From assembly GCA_030751095.1 (NCBI GenBank), contig JASMGX010000008.1, positions 1 to 38,952 on the forward strand: 38,952 bases of DNA, read 5' to 3'. The notes under the pieces were generated by a model. It was not told the DNA's origin and ran no database searches. It saw only the letters and a list, made by a program, of their open reading frames with translations. The DNA is from Pirellulales bacterium. Lineage in GTDB: Bacteria > Planctomycetota > Planctomycetia > Pirellulales > UBA7805. The position numbers and the translations under genes are program-made. Shown one piece after another: positions 20,423-29,626 of the stretch. Every line of letters starts with the position of its first letter. Position 1 is the first letter of the stretch.

Positions 20423-20546
20423 CGCCGTCGCCCGGGAGGGTTTTTGCCGATTCAGACGGCCAACTCCGGGAACCGCGAAACAGACCCTACAGATGGCTGC
20501 TAGCAGAGCCAGGCCCATTTTGCGCCGGCGTCTCCAAAATCGGAGG

Positions 20547-22268
20547 TCAGCGTAGATGTTCCATCGGCACGTTCTTGCCGACAAAACCGACCACGATCGG
20601 CCCCCAGATGGTCAGAAAGATGTTGGCCAAAGCGTAGGTGATCGTAAAGGTAGCAACCGGTGTCGAGTTGCCCGCCTTCTCAAGCAGGGCGGCAAAACCT
20701 GGATTGGCGCTCCGCCCACCGACTACGCAAGCCAATGCCACAATAGGACTGCGGATCCGGAGGATGTAATACGAGAAGAAAAAGACGACGATCTGCGGAA
20801 TCAGGGTGACCGACGCGCCAAGCAGCAAAAGAGTCATCCCATTTTCCTTGATGCTCGTGAACGCCTGTGGGGCCGCTGTAATACCCACGAGAGCGACAAA
20901 GACAGCCAAGCCAAAATCCCGTAGAAAATTTGATGCCCCACTCGGCAAGGCAGCAAACCGCGGATGGACACTCCGCAACCAACCGAAGAAGAGGCCAGAC
21001 AGGAGGCAGCCGACACCGCTACCGATGGTTACCGGGACACCAACGAGTTTGAATTCGATCATCCCGATCAGAAATCCGAGCGTCATCCCGACACCGAAGA
21101 ACACAAAATCGGTCACAGCCGCCGCCGAGACGGAGGGACCGATATGCCTCGCAACACGACCGACATCCTCGGGGCGACCGACGAGGGACAAAGCATCACC
21201 CTTGTGGAACTTAAGTTCGGGCGAACAGGGCATTGCCTGCCCCCAACGCTTTACACCTGTCACAAAAACTCCGTGCCGCGTTTCGATTGGGAGCAATTCG
21301 CTCAACTCGGCCATGGTCCGCTCTGCAAACTCACCGCTGTTCATGATCAACTCGCGGTTTTCCTCAACCACCTGCATACCGGGAGGAGCCTCCACCTCAG
21401 GACCGAAGTGAGCAGGCGACTGTTTGAGGGTCGGGATCTCTCCGATCACCGCAACGATGTCTCCATCCTGCAAAATTTCCTCCTCAGTAAAATCAATCGC
21501 TTTGCCGCTCCGCACAATGGCGACAACGGCTGCAGTGGAGAGCTCTTTGTCGATCTCGAGGACAGTTCGGCCAGTCGCTTGCCTCGCCGAATCGACCTGA
21601 AAGAACCGCGTCGAGACGCGCTGCACACCATTGAACTGGCCCGATTCGAGTTCCGCATTGCCGCCCGCTCTCTCTTTGGCAAGCGCAAGTGCCTCTTTGC
21701 GGACATCCCAACGCATGATCATCGGCAGCAACCAACTGACGACTATAATCGGCCCCAGGGATCCGAAGATGTAACAGACGGCGTAGCCGACAGCGACGTT
21801 CGTTTGCATGGTTTTGATCGCGGCCGGCGAAACGTCGAGCCTGGCAATCGCTGCATCGGCAGTCCCGATAATGGCGGACTGGGTCAGGCCGCCTGCCGCC
21901 AGTCCCGCTGCGGTACCACGATCAAGATCGAACCACCAGGCCGCACCGAGTACACACATCAGCCCGACGAAGGTCATCAGGAAGGCGGAGGTCAATTGAT
22001 TGAGGGACTGCAAATTGAGAGAACGGATGAACTGGGGGCCACCCTGATAACCGACGGCATAGATAAACAGCGCAAAGGCGATTGTCTCGATACTGGCATC
22101 AACGGGAATATCGAACTGACCGATCAGAACACCTACCAGGAGTGTTCCGGCAATCCCGCCCAACACAAACTTCCCAATCCGGAGTTTCCCAACCAGATAC
22201 CCGAGTGCCAACGACGTGAACAACCCGGCCAACGGTTCGGCCTGAAAGAAATTGCGAATCCACTCCAT
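20547..22268 (-). CDS. aspT: AspT/YbjL-type (AAE family) putative aspartate:alanine antiporter with two TrkA-C domains
   Basis: 573 aa; duplicated membrane halves flanking two TrkA-C-like regions ('GDIVAVIG', '[13 protein letters not shown]'); '[17 protein letters not shown]', '[46 protein letters not shown]'; directly downstream of aspD. Confidence 0.8.
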   Translation of the reverse strand: MEWIRNFFQAEPLAGLFTSLALGYLVGKLRIGKFVLGGIAGTLLVGVLIGQFDIPVDASIETIAFALFIYAVGYQGGPQFIRSLNLQSLNQLTSAFLMTFVGLMCVLGAAWWFDLDRGTAAGLAAGGLTQSAIIGTADAAIARLDVSPAAIKTMQTNVAVGYAVCYIFGSLGPIIVVSWLLPMIMRWDVRKEALALAKERAGGNAELESGQFNGVQRVSTRFFQVDSARQATGRTVLEIDKELSTAAVVAIVRSGKAIDFTEEEILQDGDIVAVIGEIPTLKQSPAHFGPEVEAPPGMQVVEENRELIMNSGEFAERTMAELSELLPIETRHGVFVTGVKRWGQAMPCSPELKFHKGDALSLVGRPEDVGRVARHIGPSVSAAAVTDFVFFGVGMTLGFLIGMIEFKLVGVPVTIGSGVGCLLSGLFFGWLRSVHPRFAALPSGASNFLRDFGLAVFVALVGITAAPQAFTSIKENGMTLLLLGASVTLIPQIVVFFFSYYILRIRSPIVALACVVGGRSANPGFAALLEKAGNSTPVATFTITYALANIFLTIWGPIVVGFVGKNVPMEHLR

Positions 22269-22287
22269 ACAGAATCTCCGACTCGTT

Positions 22288-23874
22288 TCAGGACGTTGCG
22301 TCCCATCGTTCGTGGTATTCCTTCAGCAAATCACCAATACCCTTTCCGATGGCGGTATATTCCTGGTCGGGAAGATTTGCCAACGAGACCCTCACAGACA
22401 TTTTCGGCGCATCGAATCCACCACCATCCATCAACACGATAGACTTCTCCTCGGCCAACCGCCACACAAAATCGATCGGCTCGTGATTTTCCAGGAGCCA
22501 TTTTGCGAAATCCTCGCCATACCGTTCGGTGGCAAGATGGGGTACATCAATCGTGGTGTAATAGTGCGCATCAAAGGGCGTTTCAGGACTCGGAACACCC
22601 AAAGCCGCGTAGAGCGCATGAAATCGCTCGATCACAATATCCTGAGCCCGCTCCTTGTAGACCCCTTCACGATCTGCCAGGCAGGCAAGGGAGAGCAACA
22701 CCATAAAAACCTGCTGGGGCGTCGATAGTCCCGCGGTATGGTGGAGCGCCACGGTACGGCTGTCGGCCACCATCCGATCGATAAGCTTGGCCGCATTGGG
22801 ATCGAGAAACACAGTGTGATAGCGTTCCCGGAGATTGTCCTGTTCCTGCCTCGGGAGTGCGGCAATCGCCGCATCGAGGATGTTGTCCTTAGCGAGTCCG
22901 ATGACACCGAGCCGCCAGCCGGTCGCGCCGAAGTATTTGGAATAGGAATAGACGAGGATCGTATTGCGCGGCACTATGGACGCTAAAGACTGAAATCCAT
23001 TGACGAAAGTGCCGTAGACATCATCGGTGAGTACGATAAGGTCGCTGCGGCGGGTAGCGATCAACTCGTGGAGGGCTTGGAGCGTTTCCGGGTGCATGGC
23101 CACCGAAGTCGGATTGGAAGGATTCACCACAAAAAACGCTTTGATGGCAGGGTCGGCGAGTTTCTCGATCTGCTGCGGAGAATACTGCCAGCCGCTGTCT
23201 GGCTCCTGCATCACCTCGAGTTCGACAAACTCAAAGTCGTTCAGAAGCGGAATCTCCAGATAGGGAGAGAAGATCGGGGCACCCAACGCGATCTTGTCGC
23301 CTTTGTGCAAAAGCTTATTCTCGATGAGGGTGTTGAAGACATAGGTCATCGCTGCCGTTCCCCCCTCGGTAGCGAAGAGGTCGAACTCGTCGGTCGAACG
23401 CTTCCCACCACACATCTCCTGAGCGAGGTAGCTGCTCACAATCTGTTCGCTGCAGCGGAGCATCCGGTCGGGTACCGGATAGTGATCACCGAGGATTCCA
23501 TCGATCATCTCAAGCAGGAAAATAGCCGGGTCCATGCCCATCTCATCGCGCACCATCGCAAGACTGGTGTTGAGCAGCGAGATTCCCGGCTCACGGGCGC
23601 GCTTGACGAGAAAGTCTTCAAACCGCTCGACGATCCCGTCGCTCTCCGGGACACTTCCGATACCGGGGCGAATCAGATGTCGCTCCGACTCCGCTACCGC
23701 AAAGTGCCCCAGTTCGAAAAAAGCGTAACGCGGTTCCAGCGCGACCCAGTTCGGGTTGCCGCGTCCGGCATTAAGCATCTTTTTTTCGCTGCCGGAAGAG
23801 GCCATGGCGATGAGCTTGTTCTTGATTTCAAATGGGCTCAGGCCTTCGTAGAGTTTTTCTTCCTGACGGGTCAC
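22288..23874 (-). CDS. aspD: Bifunctional aspartate aminotransferase/L-aspartate beta(4)-decarboxylase
   Basis: 528 aa; 'FEIKNKLIAMA', 'LNAGRGNPNW', 'FVVNPSNPTS', PLP-Lys region 'YSYSKYFGATGWRLGVI'; GTG start. Confidence 0.88.
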   Translation of the reverse strand: MTRQEEKLYEGLSPFEIKNKLIAMASSGSEKKMLNAGRGNPNWVALEPRYAFFELGHFAVAESERHLIRPGIGSVPESDGIVERFEDFLVKRAREPGISLLNTSLAMVRDEMGMDPAIFLLEMIDGILGDHYPVPDRMLRCSEQIVSSYLAQEMCGGKRSTDEFDLFATEGGTAAMTYVFNTLIENKLLHKGDKIALGAPIFSPYLEIPLLNDFEFVELEVMQEPDSGWQYSPQQIEKLADPAIKAFFVVNPSNPTSVAMHPETLQALHELIATRRSDLIVLTDDVYGTFVNGFQSLASIVPRNTILVYSYSKYFGATGWRLGVIGLAKDNILDAAIAALPRQEQDNLRERYHTVFLDPNAAKLIDRMVADSRTVALHHTAGLSTPQQVFMVLLSLACLADREGVYKERAQDIVIERFHALYAALGVPSPETPFDAHYYTTIDVPHLATERYGEDFAKWLLENHEPIDFVWRLAEEKSIVLMDGGGFDAPKMSVRVSLANLPDQEYTAIGKGIGDLLKEYHERWDATS

Positions 23875-23916
23875 GTCCTATTCTCCCGGGCTAGGTTTCA
23901 CAGAGGGCAATGCCTG

Positions 23917-25038
23917 TCAATAGTTAAAGATTTCTTGCAACTTCTTGGTATCGTTACCGTACTTGGCGAGTGCCACCATCAGAAGAATTCTAGCCTTGGG
24001 GCCACCAAGATCTTCAGGCCGAGAGAGAATACAGCCATGTTTAAGGAGATCTGCTCCGCCGCCCACATCGCCATAACTCGGCTCGACCGCACCCTCCCAA
24101 ACAATGCTCGTAATGACCACCGGGATCTGCTTCGAGAGGGCGTAGAGGACTGCCTCGAAGGTCTTCGCATTGACATTGCCCGCACCTAGGGAATCGATGA
24201 CAATTCCTTTCGCGCCGCGATCAACGGCATAACGCACAAATCGGCCGTCATCTCCAGCATACGTCGTCAAAAAGGAGACTGAGGGCAGAGGTTCGGTGAG
24301 CGGAATTTTGCGGCGTTTCAAACAGTCGTTAAAGCGAGTCACCTCTCCATTAAAGACATAGCCGAGATACCCTTTCTCGCCCGATTCAAAAGTCTGAACA
24401 TTGGTGGTCTGCGTTTTGCGGACGTACTGGGCAGCATTGACATATTGATTGAGGGTCACCGTGACACCCCAGTTGGTGGCATTCTTCGATATCACCTGGG
24501 TCACAGCGTCTAGAATATTCCCAGGACCGTCAGGTGCAGGAGAGGAAGCGTCTCGCATCGCGCCCGTAAAGACAACTGGCTTGTTGCTCTTGAGAGTCAA
24601 ATCGAGGAAAAAGGACCCTTCGGCCATCGTATCGGTACCGTGGGTGACGACAACACCGGTCACCTCAGGCTTGGCGAGGACGCGATCCACAGTGCGACTC
24701 AGCTTGGCCCAGTTCTCCGGTGCCATATGGGAACTGTCAATGTTTGAGAAATTCACAACGCCAATGTTGGCAAATTTTGAAAGTTCCGGAACGGCCGCCA
24801 CTAAATCGGTGCCCGAGAGAGCGGGGACCGAACCGCCTGTCTTCGCAGAACGCTTCTCGGCGATGGTTCCGCCAGTCGCGACAACAACGACCAACGGTAA
24901 TTTGGGATCGTGGATCGCGAGTTGGATCTGCGGTTCCTTGGACGTCCCTTTTTCCGAGAGCGGCACCGACGGGGGGGCCGCAAAGAGAGAGCATGCGATG
25001 AGGAGACCAACAGGGACGAGAGATACTATTTTTCGCAT
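23917..25038 (-). CDS. ansB: Type II L-asparaginase with signal peptide
   Basis: 'VVVVATGGTIAEKRSAKTGG', 'GVVVTHGTDTMAEGSFFLDLTL'; start at 25038 (MRKIVSLVPVGLLIACSLFAAPP) has AGGGAGG SD 5-6 nt upstream; ORF opens at 25053. Confidence 0.93.
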   Translation of the reverse strand: MRKIVSLVPVGLLIACSLFAAPPSVPLSEKGTSKEPQIQLAIHDPKLPLVVVVATGGTIAEKRSAKTGGSVPALSGTDLVAAVPELSKFANIGVVNFSNIDSSHMAPENWAKLSRTVDRVLAKPEVTGVVVTHGTDTMAEGSFFLDLTLKSNKPVVFTGAMRDASSPAPDGPGNILDAVTQVISKNATNWGVTVTLNQYVNAAQYVRKTQTTNVQTFESGEKGYLGYVFNGEVTRFNDCLKRRKIPLTEPLPSVSFLTTYAGDDGRFVRYAVDRGAKGIVIDSLGAGNVNAKTFEAVLYALSKQIPVVITSIVWEGAVEPSYGDVGGGADLLKHGCILSRPEDLGGPKARILLMVALAKYGNDTKKLQEIFNY

Positions 25039-25332
25039 CAAAACCTCCCTCATAGGCGTTTGTTCTGCCGAGCAGACGAATGTACCGGGTCAGCAACAGA
25101 GTCCGCAGAAATGGAGATATCTTTTCTGGATACTATTATCCAATTTGTTCTCCCCAAGGTAAAGGGGGCTATTAAATTCGGCGCGTGGATGGACACTGTT
25201 TGCTGCACTGTGGCAAGGGTTTGAATACATTGGCGCCGCCTCGACAACCCTAAAACAGCCCCCTATGCTCATTCTGCTGGGCCTCTGATGGCCTTTTAAA
25301 ATTACCTTTCTGCTATCGGTGGACTCAAAAGA

Positions 25333-26553
25333 ATGGCACGGCCCAAATTGCGAGCATCTTGCCACGTCCCCGATCATGCCGGTCGCTATGGAGAATTTGG
25401 GGGCCGCTACGTTCCCGAAACGCTGATCGCGGCACTCGACCAACTGGCGGACCAGTATGAGCAGGCACGGCACGATCCGGATTTTCAGGATCGACTTTCC
25501 GACTTACTCAAACACTATGTGGGCAGACCCTCACCTCTGTACCACGCTTCACGGCTGACAAAACTTTGTGGTGGAGCGCAGATTTATCTCAAACGAGAGG
25601 ACCTGAACCACACCGGCGCCCACAAAATCAACAACACGCTCGGACAGGCCTTGCTGACCTTACGGATGGGAAAAACCCGGGTCATTGCGGAAACGGGGGC
25701 AGGCCAGCATGGTGTGGCGACGGCGACCGCTTGTGCACGATTCGGTCTTCCGTGCGTCGTCTATATGGGCGAGGAGGACATTCGCCGACAGGCACCCAAC
25801 GTCTTCAGCATGAAACTACTCGGCGCAGAGGTGCGGTCTGTTACAAGTGGATCGCGCACGCTCAGAGACGCCATTAACGAAGCAATGCGAGATTGGATGG
25901 CCTCCGTTGAAAACACCCACTATATTCTTGGTTCCGTTGTTGGCCCCCATCCATTTCCCAGGATCGTGCGGGATTTTCAGTCGGTAATCGGGCAGGAAAC
26001 CCTCGCCCAATGCAATGACCAGATCGGTCGGTTGCCGGAGGTGGTGGTTGCCTGTGTGGGAGGTGGCAGCAATGCCGCCGGGATGTTCTACCCGTTCATC
26101 GAACACGATGCGGTTGAGTTGGTTGGCGTGGAAGCGGGCGGACGTTCTTCAGCGGCTGGAGAACACGCATCGCCACTTACATACGGATCGCCGGGAGTGC
26201 TCCATGGCAGTTACAGCTATGTGATGCAGGATCAGGATGGACAGACCTGTGATGTCCATTCCATTTCCGCCGGGCTCGACTATCCGGGCGTGGGACCTGA
26301 GCACAGTTATTGGAAGGCCACCGGACGGGTGAACTATGAAAGTTGCATAGATGACGACGCTCTAGAAGCATTTGAGACATTGGCTAAGAATGAAGGAATT
26401 TTAGCAGCCGTTGAGAGTTCGCATGCTATTTCGACCGCCATGCGAATCGCCGGAGAGCGACCTGCAGATCAAGTTGTTGTTGTCTGTCTCTCTGGACGAG
26501 GAGACAAGGACTCTGCAGAAGTTGCCCGTCTCCGCGGTGACGACGATTCATAG
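25333..26553 (+). CDS. trpB: Tryptophan synthase beta subunit
   Basis: '[16 protein letters not shown]', '[23 protein letters not shown]', '[15 protein letters not shown]'. Confidence 0.97.
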   Translation: MARPKLRASCHVPDHAGRYGEFGGRYVPETLIAALDQLADQYEQARHDPDFQDRLSDLLKHYVGRPSPLYHASRLTKLCGGAQIYLKREDLNHTGAHKINNTLGQALLTLRMGKTRVIAETGAGQHGVATATACARFGLPCVVYMGEEDIRRQAPNVFSMKLLGAEVRSVTSGSRTLRDAINEAMRDWMASVENTHYILGSVVGPHPFPRIVRDFQSVIGQETLAQCNDQIGRLPEVVVACVGGGSNAAGMFYPFIEHDAVELVGVEAGGRSSAAGEHASPLTYGSPGVLHGSYSYVMQDQDGQTCDVHSISAGLDYPGVGPEHSYWKATGRVNYESCIDDDALEAFETLAKNEGILAAVESSHAISTAMRIAGERPADQVVVVCLSGRGDKDSAEVARLRGDDDS

Positions 26554-26596
26554 TGGACAGCATCGTGCACAATGAGGGGAAAGGAACGTTCTTTTA

Positions 26597-27403
26597 ATGT
26601 CGGCTGTGGATCAATTATTTCAGGAGCTCAAAAAGCAAGGCCAGAAGGCATTTATGCCGTTCATTACCGCCGGGGATCCCAATCTGGCATTTACTTCCAC
26701 CCTGCTCAAAACCCTCCTTCGACATGGCAGCCACATCTGCGAGGTGGGCATCCCCTACAGCGACCCCATTGCAGATGGGCCGGTCATCCAGGCCTCCTAC
26801 ACCCGTGCACTGGCACACGGGATCACACTCAGCGACATCTTCGAGATGCTCAGACAAACCACGCCTGAGTTGGCCGCACCGGTTGTTACCATGGTCAGCC
26901 ACGCCATCATCTATCGCGCGGGCCTGAAGCAGTATGTAAAGACTGCAAAACAGTCCGGCGTTGCGGGCCTGATTGTTCCTGACCTGCCCGTTGAAGAATC
27001 AAAGCCGCTTCAGCAAATCTGTCAAGCGGAGAACCTCAGCCTGATCCAACTGATCACCCCCAACACCCCCCGGGATCGAGCTTTGCGTATTGCCGCTTCA
27101 TCGACCGGCTTCATCTACTACGTGTCGGTCGTGGGAATTACCGGCGAACGAAAACAAGTTCCCCAATCGATAAAAGACAACGTCGGCTGGCTCCGTGAAC
27201 AGACCGACTTGCCGATCTGCATCGGTTTTGGGATCAGCAACCCGGAACACATCCGCACCTTAGCGCCGATGGCCGATGGGCTGATCGTTGGCAGCGCCAT
27301 TGTTCGTAGGATAGCCGCCCTCGATGAACAATCGGAGGCGGAGGTCCTGCAGGACGTAGAAGATTACGTCAAGACTCTCATGGTAGCGATCTCGGGTTGC
27401 TAG
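26597..27403 (+). CDS. trpA: Tryptophan synthase alpha subunit
   Basis: 'FMPFITAGDPNLAFT', 'EVGIPYSDPIADGPVIQASYTRAL', 'GFIYYVSVVGITGER', 'IGFGISNPEH'. Confidence 0.97.
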   Translation: MSAVDQLFQELKKQGQKAFMPFITAGDPNLAFTSTLLKTLLRHGSHICEVGIPYSDPIADGPVIQASYTRALAHGITLSDIFEMLRQTTPELAAPVVTMVSHAIIYRAGLKQYVKTAKQSGVAGLIVPDLPVEESKPLQQICQAENLSLIQLITPNTPRDRALRIAASSTGFIYYVSVVGITGERKQVPQSIKDNVGWLREQTDLPICIGFGISNPEHIRTLAPMADGLIVGSAIVRRIAALDEQSEAEVLQDVEDYVKTLMVAISGC

Positions 27404-27632
27404 CACATCTTTAGAAGACATGCCGTTTAGAAGACATAGCGTGACACACTTCTGCGGAGTGTAGCGATCGAACCCAGCAAAAAATTGGTTTTTCCGCTAC
27501 CAAATAAATAGCCACAGCATGCAACTCCCCTGCTCCTGGGGAGCATTGTACGTAAGTTGTTGTTTTTCGGGCGGTTGTCATCATTTTTTTCGCATAAAGT
27601 TCGATTTTCTTGACCCCATTTAACAAACAACG

Positions 27633-27649
27633 TTACATTAAAAATGTAA
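27633..27649. repeat. Perfect palindrome TTACATT-AAA-AATGTAA in AT-rich intergenic DNA
   Basis: 7-bp arms, about 65 bp upstream of the ATG at 27715. Confidence 0.6.
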
Positions 27650-27714
27650 GGTTTTGGTCCGCACATGCCGATAATAGTTGCTGGACCCTGGCGTTTTTGG
27701 GAGCTTGCATTCGC

Positions 27715-28245
27715 ATGAAACCCACATCGCGACAGACACTCTGCCGTTTTTTTAAAGGGGTTACAGAGTACGCCTTTGTAGCCCGTCTTGGCATTGCAGA
27801 CCCACCACTGGTGGACTATGTCTCCGCGCTGCTGCTGCGGTTTGTCCACAGTGATGTACTCTACCGCCTGCGCGACTTGGCAGGCCGTCGACTCGAAGAG
27901 GTCGCTGGCATGATGACTGAAGGTCAGGAACGCGTCGGGGAAGCGCGTCGCGATATCCACCAGCATGTTGGGGACTTTACACTTTTCTGGACTGGATTGT
28001 ATCCCGAATCGTTACGCCAACTTCAGAGTAAAGATCGCAAGGATTTCTTTCTCGATTATTGCCAACAGGGAAAGCGGGCGTATTATATTGCCAGCACAAT
28101 TCCCGGAGAAAAAACCGACAGCGAGAACGACGTGCTGCGTCGAATGAGCGACGAGTTTGAAATGTGCGTCTACGGCCTCGGAGAAGTCCGTCGGGAATGG
28201 GAACAACGAGACGATTTTCCCGGATTCAAGTCGATCAACAACTAG
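27715..28245 (+). CDS. Conserved hypothetical protein
   Basis: 176 aa from ATG at 27715; ORF opens at 27610 but that region looks like promoter DNA; no family recognised. Confidence 0.6.
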   Translation: MKPTSRQTLCRFFKGVTEYAFVARLGIADPPLVDYVSALLLRFVHSDVLYRLRDLAGRRLEEVAGMMTEGQERVGEARRDIHQHVGDFTLFWTGLYPESLRQLQSKDRKDFFLDYCQQGKRAYYIASTIPGEKTDSENDVLRRMSDEFEMCVYGLGEVRREWEQRDDFPGFKSINN

Positions 28246-28413
28246 CTCGCAACCCTCTCCAGCAGAGCAGACTCCTTAGTTCCCGAAAAACTGGCGATGG
28301 CATCGCTTCGCGCACAGAGTCGGGTCCCCCCTGGGGCCAGGATAGCGGGCTATGGTACAACCTCCTTTCTGCGACTGACTGCGATCCATCATCCCGTTGC
28401 AAAATGCTGCATC

Positions 28414-29586
28414 ATGAATCCATCCCGGCCAAACATCGATATTGAGAAAACCGTTCACAAGCGATATTCCACCGCCGCGCTCGAGACTCAAACGGCACTT
28501 TGCTGCCCAGTGGAATACGATGACCAATACCTCGAAATATTACCTAAGGAATTGATCGATCGAGATTACGGCTGTGGAGATCCTTCCAAGTACGTTCGTC
28601 CGGGAGAAACGGTCCTCGATCTTGGCAGCGGGGGCGGAAAAATCTGTTACATCGCCTCACAGATTGTCGGGCCCGAGGGGCGCGTTGTTGGTGTTGACCA
28701 AAATGATGAGATGCTCTCCCTAGCCCGACGTTTCCAAAATGAAGTCGGTGAGCGAATCGGTTGGCACAACACTGAATTTTACAAAGGACATATTCAAGAT
28801 CTGGCACTCGACCTTGAACGCTTTGAAGCCTATCTGGCAGACAACCCCGTTCTCAACAGTAGTGACTGGGCCCGTGCGGAAAGCTGGGCACACGAGCAGC
28901 GTCAAGCCAATGCCATGATTGGCAATCATTCCATCGATGTTGTTGTGTCCAACTGCGTCTTGAACCTCGTTCGTCCCGAAAGTCGTCGACAACTCTTTAC
29001 AGAACTCTTTCGCGTCCTCAAATGTGGCGGTCGCGCCGTGATCAGCGACATCGTGAGTGATGAACCGGTTCCAGATCACCTGCAAAATGACCCGAATCTC
29101 TGGAGCGGTTGCATTAGTGGTGCCTTCATCGAACACGACTTTCTTCGGGCCTTTGAAGACGCCGGATTTTGTGGTTTGGAAATCGTAGGCCGACAGGCAG
29201 AGGCCTGGGCAAAGATTGAAGGCATTGAATTCCGCAGCATGACGGTGCAGGCATTTAAAATCGACGAGGGACCTTGCCTCGACTTGCACCAGGCCGTTAT
29301 TTACAACGGGCCCTGGAAAAGTGTGAGCAACGATGATGGTTGCACTTTACGACGGGGTGAGCGAACAAGCGTCTGTGGGAAGACCTTTGACGCCTACAGC
29401 CAAAATCCCTATCGGGAACAACTCACGCTCGTACCGCCCATCCATTCGGTTTCCGAAGAGGAGGCCGAGGTGTTTGACTGCCAGGATCATCAACTCCGCG
29501 ATCCACGCGTCACTAAGGGCAATGCGTCATCGCTAAATATCTTGCCCGAGGATGGCTGCTGCAGCACCGATGGCGATTGCTGCTAG
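28414..29586 (+). CDS. SAM-dependent methyltransferase, arsenite methyltransferase (ArsM)-like, with Cys-rich C-terminus
   Basis: 'VLDLGSGGGKICYIASQIVGPEGRVVGVDQNDEML', 'VVSNCVLNLV', 'CISGAF', N-terminal 'CCPVEYD' and 'DYGCGDP', C-terminal 'DGCCSTDGDCC'. Confidence 0.82.
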   Translation: MNPSRPNIDIEKTVHKRYSTAALETQTALCCPVEYDDQYLEILPKELIDRDYGCGDPSKYVRPGETVLDLGSGGGKICYIASQIVGPEGRVVGVDQNDEMLSLARRFQNEVGERIGWHNTEFYKGHIQDLALDLERFEAYLADNPVLNSSDWARAESWAHEQRQANAMIGNHSIDVVVSNCVLNLVRPESRRQLFTELFRVLKCGGRAVISDIVSDEPVPDHLQNDPNLWSGCISGAFIEHDFLRAFEDAGFCGLEIVGRQAEAWAKIEGIEFRSMTVQAFKIDEGPCLDLHQAVIYNGPWKSVSNDDGCTLRRGERTSVCGKTFDAYSQNPYREQLTLVPPIHSVSEEEAEVFDCQDHQLRDPRVTKGNASSLNILPEDGCCSTDGDCC

Positions 29587-29626
29587 GGCAGCTTATGCGC
29601 CACGAACATCCAAGGGGCGGACATCT

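Noticed and set aside
20318-20584. Extended N-terminus of MetK, or a SAM riboswitch in its leader
   Set aside because: The canonical MetK start with a strong SD is at 20317; I could not recognise any SAM riboswitch consensus in the roughly 75-nt leader.
20964-22442. 492-aa plus-strand ORF
   Set aside because: Lies antisense to aspT; low-complexity translation with no recognisable domain, and the sense frame is clearly coding.
23068-24189. 373-aa plus-strand ORF
   Set aside because: Antisense to aspD/ansB; a shadow ORF from codon bias.
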